Shown here: positions 44,297-52,750 of the stretch, piece by piece
Position numbering within the stretch: the first letter of the stretch is position 1
Layout: each line of letters begins with the position of its first letter
Assembly: GCA_002320775.1 (NCBI GenBank)
Contig: DCKY01000187.1
Span: 15,777-79,776 of the forward strand
Direction of reading: 5' to 3'
Length of the DNA stretch: 64,000 nt
Source: Planctomycetes bacterium UBA1662
GTDB taxonomy: Bacteria > Planctomycetota > UBA8108
Position numbers and translations under genes: made by a program
The notes under the pieces: generated by a model
What the model was told of the DNA's origin: nothing
Databases searched by the model: none
What the model saw: only the letters and a program-made list of their open reading frames with translations

Positions 44297-45285
44297 GACT
44301 CGCCGGCGACGGGCGCGGCGGAGTCCTTGCGCGGACGCATCCCAAGGCTTTCGAGAAGTTTCTCATCTTCATTCTCGCTTGGGTTGGCCGCGGTCAGAAG
44401 CGTTTCTCCCGCGAAGATGGAGTTGGCTCCGGCGAGGAAGCAGAGCGCCTGGGCCTCGGTCGACAGGTCAATTCGTCCGGCGCTGAGGCGGACCATAGAG
44501 CCCGGCATCATGATGCGCGCGCAGGCGACAGTGCGGACCATCTCAAGGGCTTCGATGGGCTCCTGTTTTTCCAGCGGGGTGCCCTCGATCGCCATGAGCG
44601 CGTTGATCGGTACGCTCTCGGGATGGGGGTCGAGCTCCGAGAGTACGCAGAGCATCTCCAGCCGGTCGGAGATGCTCTCGCCCATGCCGATGATTCCTCC
44701 AGAGCAGACGGTGATGCCTGCGCTGCGAACATTCTTGATCGTGTCGAGCCTGTCCTGGTAGGTCCTGGTGGTGATGATCTTATCGTAGTATTCCGGCCCC
44801 GTGTCGAGGTTGTGGTTGTAGGCGCTCAGGCCGGCCTCAGCGAGCCGCTCTGCCTGTTCCGGGGTGACCATCCCCAATGTGCAGCAGGCCTCCATGCCGA
44901 GTTCCCGTACGCCGGTGACCATCTCGAGAACCTTGTCGAAGTCTTCACCATCGGCGACCTCCCGCCATGCGGCGCCCATGCAGAAGCGGCTTGCTCCGTT
45001 GGCATGCGCTTTCTTTGCCGCGCTGAGGACCTGGTCTACCGCCAGGAGAGGTTCACGCTCGACCGCGGCCTCGTGGTGGGCGCTCTGAGGGCAATAGGCG
45101 CAATCTTCCGCGCAGCCGCCTGTCTTGATGCTCAGGAGACTGCAGATCTGGACTTCGCAGGGGTTGTGAAATGCGCGATGGATCGTCTGGGCCTGGAAAA
45201 GAAGCTCAGGGACGGCCTGTTCGTAGAGCTCCCGGGCTTCTTCCAAGGTCCAGTCATGACGTGTGGAGGGTTGATTTTCTGTCAT
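44293..45285 (-). CDS. bioB: Biotin synthase (radical SAM)
   Basis: The 330-residue enzyme inserts sulfur into dethiobiotin. The radical SAM cluster motif [11 protein letters not shown] is near residue 57. Family motifs [42 protein letters not shown] and [11 protein letters not shown] follow, with a late [10 protein letters not shown]. It is the first gene of a bioB-F-D-A operon. A BirA or BioR operator was looked for upstream and not recognised. No bioC, bioH or bioW is in this window, so pimeloyl-thioester must come from genes elsewhere. Confidence 0.97.
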   Translation of the reverse strand: MTENQPSTRHDWTLEEARELYEQAVPELLFQAQTIHRAFHNPCEVQICSLLSIKTGGCAEDCAYCPQSAHHEAAVEREPLLAVDQVLSAAKKAHANGASRFCMGAAWREVADGEDFDKVLEMVTGVRELGMEACCTLGMVTPEQAERLAEAGLSAYNHNLDTGPEYYDKIITTRTYQDRLDTIKNVRSAGITVCSGGIIGMGESISDRLEMLCVLSELDPHPESVPINALMAIEGTPLEKQEPIEALEMVRTVACARIMMPGSMVRLSAGRIDLSTEAQALCFLAGANSIFAGETLLTAANPSENEDEKLLESLGMRPRKDSAAPVAGES

Positions 45286-45407
45286 ATTTCCATGCCTCGT
45301 GGGGGCAGGTTAGCCCATAGGAAGCTGCAAAGCAGTCACCATTTTGGCCTTTTTGTGCCCTTCAGATAAACCTCTCGGGTGCCGATAACCGAAGAGGAGG
45401 GAAGCGT

Positions 45408-46817
45408 ATGATGCGTGAAACAAAATCGGCACCAAGACTGCACCGATCGATCTGGTATATGGGCGCCAAGTCCCGTCTGATCCCGGGTTTTCTCGAGCGA
45501 GTGCTGGCCGATGAGCTTCCTCCCGGCGCTACCTTTGTCGATCTTATGAGCGGCAGCGGCGTTGTCAGCGCCTGGTGCGCCGGCATGTACCGGGTCATCT
45601 CAAACGATGTGCAGAGCTATTCCGCCGTGATCGCCCGAAGTCTCATCGGTCATTCTCCCGGGACGCGGGATGATTTTCTTTCAGCGCTCGATCCCGAGGC
45701 CGATCTCTTGAGGGTCTACGAGGAGAACTATGCCCGGCTGGCGGGGTATTACGGGGCCGCTCTCGAAGAGGAGGCCGGCTTTCTGGACGCCTATGAAAGC
45801 GGGCGGGCAGATGAAGCCTGGGCGGCAGGCTACAGGGAGTATCTCCATGCGTCCGCGGCGCTCTATCCGGGAGTCGCTGAGGCGAGTGTCGCCGAGCCTT
45901 TTCGAAGCGCCCTGCCCCTGCTGAGGGACAGGAAGGCTGCAGCGGGAAACCCGGCTTGTCTCGCGGCCACCTACTACTCAAATGTATACTTTGGCCTTCA
46001 CCAATCTCTGCAGCTTGATTCGATCAGGGCGGCTATCGACGCTGTCGATGAAGGGGACCCCTGGCGTGAGCTCAAACAGACCCACTACCTGAGTGCCCTG
46101 CTGCATGCGGCCTCCGTTTCCACTTCGGGCACCAGCCACTTCGCCCAGCCCCGCCATCTCTCCAAGGATAGCGAGCTGCAGGCCATGGCCAAGCGCCGCC
46201 TGACGGACATCCGGGAGTCGCTGTTGGAGTACAGCGCCGCGATCGCCCAGACCGTTCGAGAGACGGTATTTACCGAGGGAAACCAGGTCTTCAACTCGGA
46301 TTATCGCGAGCTTCTCGATGAGGATGGTGTCTTTCAGCTTCCCGAAGGTCCCGGGCTGGTTTATCTCGATCCGCCCTATACGGCTGACAATTACTCGAGG
46401 TTCTACCATGTGCTTGAGGTGATCACGCGCTATGACTATCCCGAGCTGAAGCGGGGCCGTAACGGCAAGATCCTGCGGGGCCGCTACCCGGTGCTCGCCC
46501 ACCGCTTCCGTTCGGACTTCTGCAGCCCGGCGAAGGTAGAGGGTGAATTCCGGATGGTCTTGCGGGCTGTTGCCGCCAGTGGAGCCAAGCTGGTGATCAG
46601 CTATTCATCACCAACCGGTCTGCTGCTGAAGGAGTTTGTCCGCCAGGATTCGAGCGAGCCGCTCGAGAGGTTGAGGCGGCTGTGTGAAGATTTCTTCGAG
46701 GGGGTCGAGATCCTGAAGCGGCCGACGATGCACTCCGGCCAGGGGGATTCGAATATCGCCATCGATGAGCTGCTGGTGGTCTGCAGCCGGCCTCACTCGC
46801 GCAGCCGGGCCTGGTAG
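45408..46817 (+). CDS. D12-class N6-adenine DNA methyltransferase
   Basis: The 469-residue protein carries the order motif I then motif IV, as in Dam-type alpha-class enzymes. The SAM-binding motif is FVDLMSGSGVVSAWCA. An N-terminal WYMGAKSRLIPGFLERVL precedes it. The catalytic motif is DPPYTADNYSRFYHVLEVI. It is larger than Dam, with a target-recognition insert of about 250 residues between the two motifs. No restriction enzyme gene lies next to it, so it may be an orphan regulator or phage-defence remnant. AGGAGG before the ATG is one of the best ribosome-binding sites in the window. It ends with a 25-base tail-to-tail overlap with tyrA. Confidence 0.88.
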   Translation: MMRETKSAPRLHRSIWYMGAKSRLIPGFLERVLADELPPGATFVDLMSGSGVVSAWCAGMYRVISNDVQSYSAVIARSLIGHSPGTRDDFLSALDPEADLLRVYEENYARLAGYYGAALEEEAGFLDAYESGRADEAWAAGYREYLHASAALYPGVAEASVAEPFRSALPLLRDRKAAAGNPACLAATYYSNVYFGLHQSLQLDSIRAAIDAVDEGDPWRELKQTHYLSALLHAASVSTSGTSHFAQPRHLSKDSELQAMAKRRLTDIRESLLEYSAAIAQTVRETVFTEGNQVFNSDYRELLDEDGVFQLPEGPGLVYLDPPYTADNYSRFYHVLEVITRYDYPELKRGRNGKILRGRYPVLAHRFRSDFCSPAKVEGEFRMVLRAVAASGAKLVISYSSPTGLLLKEFVRQDSSEPLERLRRLCEDFFEGVEILKRPTMHSGQGDSNIAIDELLVVCSRPHSRSRAW

Positions 46818-47911
46818 CCTGCCGCTTCGAGCTCTTCAAGGGCCTGCAGGGCCTGCTCTCGCGTGCCAAAGGCTATGCGGACACTCCCGGTCTCTCCTTC
46901 ACGAACCTTGACGACGCTCATGTCCTTGATGTTGAGGCCCTTGCTGTAGAGGTGTCCGGATATGTCGGCGATCATCCCGGGGCGGTCTTCAACGACCACC
47001 CTGAGGTCCCAGAGCCGTGTGAGGAAGCCCTTGGTGTCCCGGGGAAGAGCCGAGCGTGTCTTGCGAGCTTTTTCGAAGCTCTGCTCAAGGTCTTCGATAT
47101 CAAAGTCCCCGATTCTCTCTGAGAGCCGCTGGTTGAATTTTTCCAGGAGACCGCGAATCTCCGCTGTATTACTGGAGAGAATATCCTTCCAGATAGCGAA
47201 GGGACTAGAGGCGATTCTCGTCATATCGCGAAAGCCCCCAGCGGCCAGGTGGACGGCTTTCTCGCTGTCATCGCCGAGTTCATCGAGGGAGTTGACCAGC
47301 TCGACAGCCAGGATCTGCGGCAGGTGGCTGATGGCGGCGGCGATCAGGTCGTGCTTCTGCGGCGTCAGCACGATCACGCGGGCTCCGGTGAGCGAGATGA
47401 AGGCGCCGAGCCTCTGGACCTCGGGAGACTCTTCACCGCTGGGCGGGGTGAGAACGTAGATGGCATTTTCAAAGAGAAGCGGGTCGGAGGCCTGCACTCC
47501 CCGTTCCTCGCTCCCTGCGAGAGGATGCCCGCCAATAAAGTGAACGGTTTCAGGGAGCGCCTTCTCGGCGGTCTCCATGATCTCGCGCTTGGTGCTGCCA
47601 ACGTCCGTGATGACCGTTCCGTCGCCGAGATCCCGGCCCATCTTCCCGAGCTCTTCGAGCAGCTCGATGATCCTGTTGATCGGCGTTGCCAGGATGATGA
47701 GCTCGGACCGCGCCGCGGCCTCACCCAGTCGTTCATAGGGAAGGCCTTCATCTATCAGGCCTTTGCGAAGGGCCTCTTCGATCGGTTCAGGCCGGCTGAT
47801 ACCGAGGATCCGTCCCTGGAAGCCGCGCTTGCGCAGGGCCATGGCGAAGGATCCGCCGATCAGGCCGACGCCGACGATGGTGATGGTCTGGTAGTTTTTT
47901 GTTTCAGGCAT
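46793..47911 (-). CDS. tyrA: Prephenate dehydrogenase with C-terminal ACT domain
   Basis: The 372-residue enzyme converts prephenate to 4-hydroxyphenylpyruvate for tyrosine synthesis. The NAD-binding motif ITIVGVGLIGGSFAMAL is at the N-terminus. LIILATPINRIIELL, VHFIGGHPLAGSEERG (containing the catalytic His region) and the conserved AAAISHLPQILAVELV follow. The last 70 residues (RVVVEDRPGMIADISGHLYS) form an ACT domain, which in this family often mediates feedback inhibition by tyrosine. The gene starts at ATG 47911, downstream of the large fusion gene on the same strand with 93 bases between. Confidence 0.94.
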   Translation of the reverse strand: MPETKNYQTITIVGVGLIGGSFAMALRKRGFQGRILGISRPEPIEEALRKGLIDEGLPYERLGEAAARSELIILATPINRIIELLEELGKMGRDLGDGTVITDVGSTKREIMETAEKALPETVHFIGGHPLAGSEERGVQASDPLLFENAIYVLTPPSGEESPEVQRLGAFISLTGARVIVLTPQKHDLIAAAISHLPQILAVELVNSLDELGDDSEKAVHLAAGGFRDMTRIASSPFAIWKDILSSNTAEIRGLLEKFNQRLSERIGDFDIEDLEQSFEKARKTRSALPRDTKGFLTRLWDLRVVVEDRPGMIADISGHLYSKGLNIKDMSVVKVREGETGSVRIAFGTREQALQALEELEAAGYQARLRE

Positions 47912-48004
47912 GACAGGTATTCCCAGTCGGGGAGTCTACAGCCACGTTGGCGCGGATGGAAGGAAATGGCGATGCCTGTTCCGGATCCTTTGCCGCGGGG
48001 GGAC

Positions 48005-51000
48005 TCAACTCAGCAGGGGACCGTCGAGACCTTTTTCTTCCAGCGGCTCCTCGAAACGAATGGAGTATTGGCCAGGCGCCTTGCGGGCAATCACCCTGGC
48101 GCGGATCTTCGTATCCGACTCAGCGAGAACGATCTTGAGGTCCTGTCCGGGGAGCAGGTCCTGCTTCGTGGAGACCATGGCGCCGTTGCGGCTGACGTTG
48201 ACAACCATGGCCTCGAGGATCTCATCCTGCCTGAGAAGGGAGGCCCGCAGCCTGGGCTGGACGGTTCCGCCGGTGTTGGCATTGGCCAGCAGCTCGATTC
48301 CTCCATCCTGGTGCATTCGGACCAGGTCGCCGGTTTTGATACTGCTGGTGGCGTTCTCGACGCCAACGATCGCCGGAACGTTGATCTCTCTGGCGAGGAT
48401 CGCGGCATGGCTGAGCCGTCCGCCGACCTCGGTGATCAGGCCGGCCGCGCGGCTGAAGACGGGGGTCCAGGATGGATCGGTAAACCTTGCGACCAGGATC
48501 TCGCCATCCTTGAACGATTCTATCTCCGCTGGGCTGTTCAGTACGCGGGCGGCTCCCAGCGCCCAGCTGTCACCGGCAACGACCAGCCCCTTGAGGTCGG
48601 CGGAGCTGGTTCGGAGCTGTTCGGATGCCGGGGCGGGATCGAGTTTTTCAAGGTCGGTCATGGAGAGCTTCGTCTTCAGGGTGATTTTTGAGAAGAGCTC
48701 GCCTTCTTTCAGGCGTTTCGAGGCGAGGGCTCGCAGCGGGGCGCTCGCGGCAGCGGCATCGATGCCGTCGAGCTCTTCAAGCTTAAGCTGGAAGATCTTT
48801 CCATCCATCTCGAGGCGGTTGTCGAGCTCCAGCAGCAACCGGCGCAGGAGTGCGAACTCGCGCAGGCAGTGATGCTTCGCCTCCTCCTTGAGGCTCTGGA
48901 ACTGGCTGGCCCGCTCGGCAGCTATCGAGGCGATGGAAGATGATGCCTCCCGGGCCTTGTTCCCGGTGCTGAAGGGGGAGTGGTCTTCGCTGGAGGCCAT
49001 CTCCACCAGGCCGGCTAGCAGCGCCGGGTCTTCATTGTAGCGTGGGCTCGAGAGCTCATAGTCATGGATGGATCGATGGCCGTAGAGTTCGATGAAATCA
49101 GCGGAATCACGTTCGCCGCGCTTGATCGCGGGAAGCAGCTCAAGGGCTTGCCGGACGATGGTTTGCGGACCTTCTGGAAGCACCGGTACCTTGCCGCGGA
49201 TTGCGCGTTCAGCCGAGCGCATGTAGAAATCCGCCGCGATGTTGATCAGCTCAACCTGGACATGTGTTCGTGTCCGGAGGTCCTCGCGCCATTGCCTGAA
49301 GAGTTCCAGCAGCTCAGATGTTTCGAGCCGGGACAGATCGATGGCTTCGCGTATTTTGAGCTCACGCAGGTACCCGGGGAGGAAGCCTTCCTGGTAGTTC
49401 TGCTTGAGCCTCCAGGCATCCCGGGTGAGGCGGAAGGAGGCGATAAGACCGGGTCCGCTTGCCGAGCGCCTCTTCTCCACCGGGCGGTTGATATAGAGGT
49501 GTCCGAATACCGAGATCAGCAGCTCGGCCCCCTCTTCCTCCGCCTCGTAGGGGATGCCGAGGATTCTGCAGGCAAGGTCTGTGCTGCCGCCAGGTTCCCA
49601 AAGCGATCGCATGAGGGAGAGGCTCAGGGGGGTAGGGCGGGGGAGCAGCTCGGACAGCTCGTTCTGGTAGAGGGCCGTTCCGGATTCTTCCGGGGCTCCA
49701 CTTTCCACAGCCAACTCGAGCAGGCGTCTGCGCTCGATCTCGAAGGCGGCCTGCGGCTTGCCTTCATGTTCGTTCGAGAGCCGGGTGGTTACGTCTCGGG
49801 CCTGGAGAATGGTGAACTCCCCGTCCCGGCAGGCCCACTCGATATCCTGCGGAGTTCCGAAGAGCTCTTCGATTCGGGTGCCGAGCTCGATCAGCGGAGT
49901 GAGATCGAGCGGGGAGCAATGTTTATCGAGCTTACGTCCGCTGAAGCGGCCGTAACGGAACGAGGATGGGTTGGCGGCGCCGCTGACAAGCGCCTCGCCA
50001 AGACCCTCGACCATTTCAACAAGCATGCTCCCCGTCTCTCTCGGGTGCTCGGTAAAGAGCACCCCGGCGTATTCGGCGGGAACCATCTTCTGGACGATGA
50101 TCCCGCCTCGCTCCCCGGCCCCGAGGCCGTAGGAACTCACCCGTCCACCGTTTATTGACTCTTTGACCTTCTTGATGGCCGCGCCGAGCTTCTTCCATTC
50201 GACGTTCAGAACGGAGTCGAAGATGCCCGCGTAGCTCTTGTCGGAGCCGTCTTCGTTCAGGCCCGAGCTGCGCACGGCGGCTTTATCGATGTCGGCCTCT
50301 TTCCATGCCGCCTCAAGCTCTCGCAGCAGCGAGGGCTCCAGCTTCATGTCCTGGCCGAGACTCTCGAGTAATTTCGCGCTCAGCACAAAACCTCCCGGAA
50401 CCGGGAGTCCCGCCCGGATCATGATGCCCAGGCGGGCGGCCTTATTTCCGCAGCCGCCGTGATGGGGGCAATCGGAAAGCCTGACCATCGCACCATTGTC
50501 TTCTTCGTTCGTTGCGGAAGCGCTTTCCTGGTTGCCTGATCCGGGTGTGTCGAGGACCGTCGCGATCAGCAGGGTCTGGAGCAGCCCGGTGCCGATGCTG
50601 AGAACGAGATAGAAGTTTACGGCGGCGCTGAAGTTGTAGCTGATGGCGCAGAGCAGGACGGCGAGGGCGGAGCCTGTCAGCAGCCTTTTCCTTCTCGAGC
50701 CGCCCGCGCTCAGAACAACGTGCGCCAGCACCGCCGCGCCCAGGCAGATCGGGAGGGCCAGGAGAGGGTCGGGAGCCGAGAGATCTGGTATCCATCCGAG
50801 GGCATCATTATTCGAGGACCCTATGGCGGTGATCGCGTTGCAGAACAGCAGCATCAGGAAGACCTGCAGGCCTGTGGCCAGGAGGTTGCGCACCGGAGTG
50901 ATTCCGTGCTTCTTACGCAGGGAGTTGATGGCTCGCAGGAGCCGGTCGGGGTCATCCGCCAGCTTCTTCTTCAGCCTGGAGATTTTCGGCTCGAGCTTCC

Positions 51001-52435
51001 TGGCGAGGGCCTGGTCTTTTTCGGTTTTCAGCGCCAGGGGCAGCAGCAGGACTCTCAGCAGCAGGACACTGAGGATGATAGCAATCGCTAGGTGACCGAA
51101 GAGTTCACGCAGCCACCCAAGGGTGATTTTGAATGGAGTCGAGAGGTAGCCGAGGAGGTCTCCACGCTGGGCCTGCTGCCATTGCAGCACATGCGGCCTG
51201 GCAGAGCTCGCCGGGAAGAACTCGTGAGGAACGGTATAGCGTCCGACGAACTCGTGCCCCCGACGACTCAGCTTGAGTCCCATCACCTGGGCGTAAAACG
51301 AGCTGCGCTTGTCGTAGCACGGAATGATGATGGGGGTCTCGTAGGGAACCCGGGTGTCGAGAATGTTTTCGAGTTCGGCGGTCGTCATCTTTCGGATGGG
51401 AATGTTGATGGCGTCCGGCAGGCTTCCCTGCTCGAAGTCGGCTGCATAGCGAACGTCGACAAAAACGGCTCCGCTGGAGCCGACGAGCTCTTCGACGGCC
51501 GACGTGTCAAGAAGCTTGTTCTTGTTGGTGAAGCCGGGGAGTCCACGCAGCGTTTTCACTCTTTTTCCGTTGGGCTGCAGGAGAGGGTAGCCCTCGGCTA
51601 TCCATTTCTCATAGCCGCCTACCAGGAACCGGCATTCGTATCCAAGCTTCTTGAACTCTTCACAGAGCTCGGAGCTGCGATTGCCTGAATAGCACAGCAG
51701 GACTGACGAGGTTTCCTTTCCAGGGAGCTGCCCCGGGTCGTCCCTGAGATCAGGATAGCGTATTGCGAGAGATCCCCTGATCGACCCCATCTCGATCTCT
51801 TCGGACTCGCGCACATCGATCAGGACGGGTTTCGAATTCTTCAGCAGTCCGGCGAGCTCTCCAGTGCTGATTCCGAGGGAGTGCGCCTGTTGCTGGCTGA
51901 AGGACAGCGTCCTCAGGTCGCTGTCTTCCTTGGTCGCTCCATTTTCTATCGAGGGCCGCAGCAGGTTTCTTCCCAGGCGTTCATTGTCCTGGTCGACCGT
52001 TCTGCAGTATTGGAGGATGTTGGCCGTGATCGAAACAACGAACAGCGCCAGGAGGATCTTCAGAGCCCAGGATGGTACCCCGGTTTTCAGACCCGCATTT
52101 TCACCCGCAAGGTGATTGCGGCGGCGCTTATGAGCGAAAAGAATCCCTCCGGCCGAGACCGCGAGAAGGCCCAGGATCTGGCCGACGCTGGCGAAAATAC
52201 CGATGACCACATCAGGCGAGGGTATGGCCAGCAGGGGACCGCCGAGAAAGAGATTCAGCGCCAGCGCCCATACGATCGTCCAGCTGCCGAGGCCATCGAG
52301 AACCCGCGGCCCGGCGCTCTCTCGCGCGGGATGCTTCACCGATGTTGTATTGAGGGCCGCTTCAGTCAAGGTCGCACCTTTGATCCAAGGCCCGGGAGTC
52401 CAGTGCCTTCCAGGCACGTCCTCGAGCTCCCGCAT
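48005..52435 (-). CDS. Fusion: membrane helices, two rhodaneses, YidC-like region, PEP-synthase-like dikinase, PilZ-like tail
   Basis: This 1476-residue protein is a rare multi-domain fusion. Order from the N-terminus: three membrane helices (about 52-143); rhodanese 1 (about 190-285) with active-site LLCYSGNRSS, Cys248; rhodanese 2 (about 305-405) with IPCYDKRSS, Cys373; a YidC/Oxa1-like region (about 440-535; LSVLLLRVLLLPLALKTEKD, then KKHGITPVRNLL) and further helices to about 628. Then comes a PEP synthase-like ATP-binding domain (KAARLGIMIRAGLPVPGGFV, AVRSSGLNEDGSDKSYAGIF, to about 882). A helical region like the acceptor domain of rifampicin phosphotransferases follows (ELLPRPTPLSLSL). 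The swivelling phosphohistidine domain has GGRLSHAAILARE, His1343. A PilZ-like end (NVSRNGAMV) may bind c-di-GMP. Function is unknown. ATG 52435 has GAGG upstream. Confidence 0.9.
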   Translation of the reverse strand: MRELEDVPGRHWTPGPWIKGATLTEAALNTTSVKHPARESAGPRVLDGLGSWTIVWALALNLFLGGPLLAIPSPDVVIGIFASVGQILGLLAVSAGGILFAHKRRRNHLAGENAGLKTGVPSWALKILLALFVVSITANILQYCRTVDQDNERLGRNLLRPSIENGATKEDSDLRTLSFSQQQAHSLGISTGELAGLLKNSKPVLIDVRESEEIEMGSIRGSLAIRYPDLRDDPGQLPGKETSSVLLCYSGNRSSELCEEFKKLGYECRFLVGGYEKWIAEGYPLLQPNGKRVKTLRGLPGFTNKNKLLDTSAVEELVGSSGAVFVDVRYAADFEQGSLPDAINIPIRKMTTAELENILDTRVPYETPIIIPCYDKRSSFYAQVMGLKLSRRGHEFVGRYTVPHEFFPASSARPHVLQWQQAQRGDLLGYLSTPFKITLGWLRELFGHLAIAIILSVLLLRVLLLPLALKTEKDQALARKLEPKISRLKKKLADDPDRLLRAINSLRKKHGITPVRNLLATGLQVFLMLLFCNAITAIGSSNNDALGWIPDLSAPDPLLALPICLGAAVLAHVVLSAGGSRRKRLLTGSALAVLLCAISYNFSAAVNFYLVLSIGTGLLQTLLIATVLDTPGSGNQESASATNEEDNGAMVRLSDCPHHGGCGNKAARLGIMIRAGLPVPGGFVLSAKLLESLGQDMKLEPSLLRELEAAWKEADIDKAAVRSSGLNEDGSDKSYAGIFDSVLNVEWKKLGAAIKKVKESINGGRVSSYGLGAGERGGIIVQKMVPAEYAGVLFTEHPRETGSMLVEMVEGLGEALVSGAANPSSFRYGRFSGRKLDKHCSPLDLTPLIELGTRIEELFGTPQDIEWACRDGEFTILQARDVTTRLSNEHEGKPQAAFEIERRRLLELAVESGAPEESGTALYQNELSELLPRPTPLSLSLMRSLWEPGGSTDLACRILGIPYEAEEEGAELLISVFGHLYINRPVEKRRSASGPGLIASFRLTRDAWRLKQNYQEGFLPGYLRELKIREAIDLSRLETSELLELFRQWREDLRTRTHVQVELINIAADFYMRSAERAIRGKVPVLPEGPQTIVRQALELLPAIKRGERDSADFIELYGHRSIHDYELSSPRYNEDPALLAGLVEMASSEDHSPFSTGNKAREASSSIASIAAERASQFQSLKEEAKHHCLREFALLRRLLLELDNRLEMDGKIFQLKLEELDGIDAAAASAPLRALASKRLKEGELFSKITLKTKLSMTDLEKLDPAPASEQLRTSSADLKGLVVAGDSWALGAARVLNSPAEIESFKDGEILVARFTDPSWTPVFSRAAGLITEVGGRLSHAAILAREINVPAIVGVENATSSIKTGDLVRMHQDGGIELLANANTGGTVQPRLRASLLRQDEILEAMVVNVSRNGAMVSTKQDLLPGQDLKIVLAESDTKIRARVIARKAPGQYSIRFEEPLEEKGLDGPLLS

Positions 52436-52750
52436 TGCCTCGGTAAATTCCCCTGGCAGATACGGCTGCCGGGGCCAGCTAATAAATATTGAGCTTTCAG
52501 TAAAGTTCCAAAGTCCTGAATGCCGATCCTGAAAACAAGGTCCGCGAACTCTGCCGTTTCCGGGCGTCCGCTGGCCGATCCAGGTTGCTTCTTTTCATTG
52601 CTCCCGTTTTTGAGCAGGAAGGTTAGTTGACCACAACCTTCGGCAAACGCGAAAATCGTTTCCGCAAACTCTTTAAAAAACAGAGTTTATGGGAATGCGA
52701 GGCGCTTTACCGGACCTCGGGCAGGCTGGAAAGGACGGAATCCCGTCATC
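52436..52750. other. Intergenic stretch upstream of the fusion gene
   Basis: About 315 bases with no convincing gene. It separates the histidine kinase stop from the fusion protein start, both on the minus strand. On the minus strand an AT-rich core around 52480-52520 (with TTGGAA, 17 bases, TATTTA) could be a weak promoter for the fusion gene. Nothing else is seen. Confidence 0.35.

Noticed and set aside
47249..48691. 480-codon plus-strand frame across tyrA and the fusion gene
   Set aside because: It is antisense to two well-supported genes and has no domain.
48005..52435. Simple rifampicin phosphotransferase
   Set aside because: Only the C-terminal half resembles that family. The rhodanese and membrane parts and the PilZ-like tail exclude a plain resistance enzyme, and the acceptor substrate cannot be inferred.
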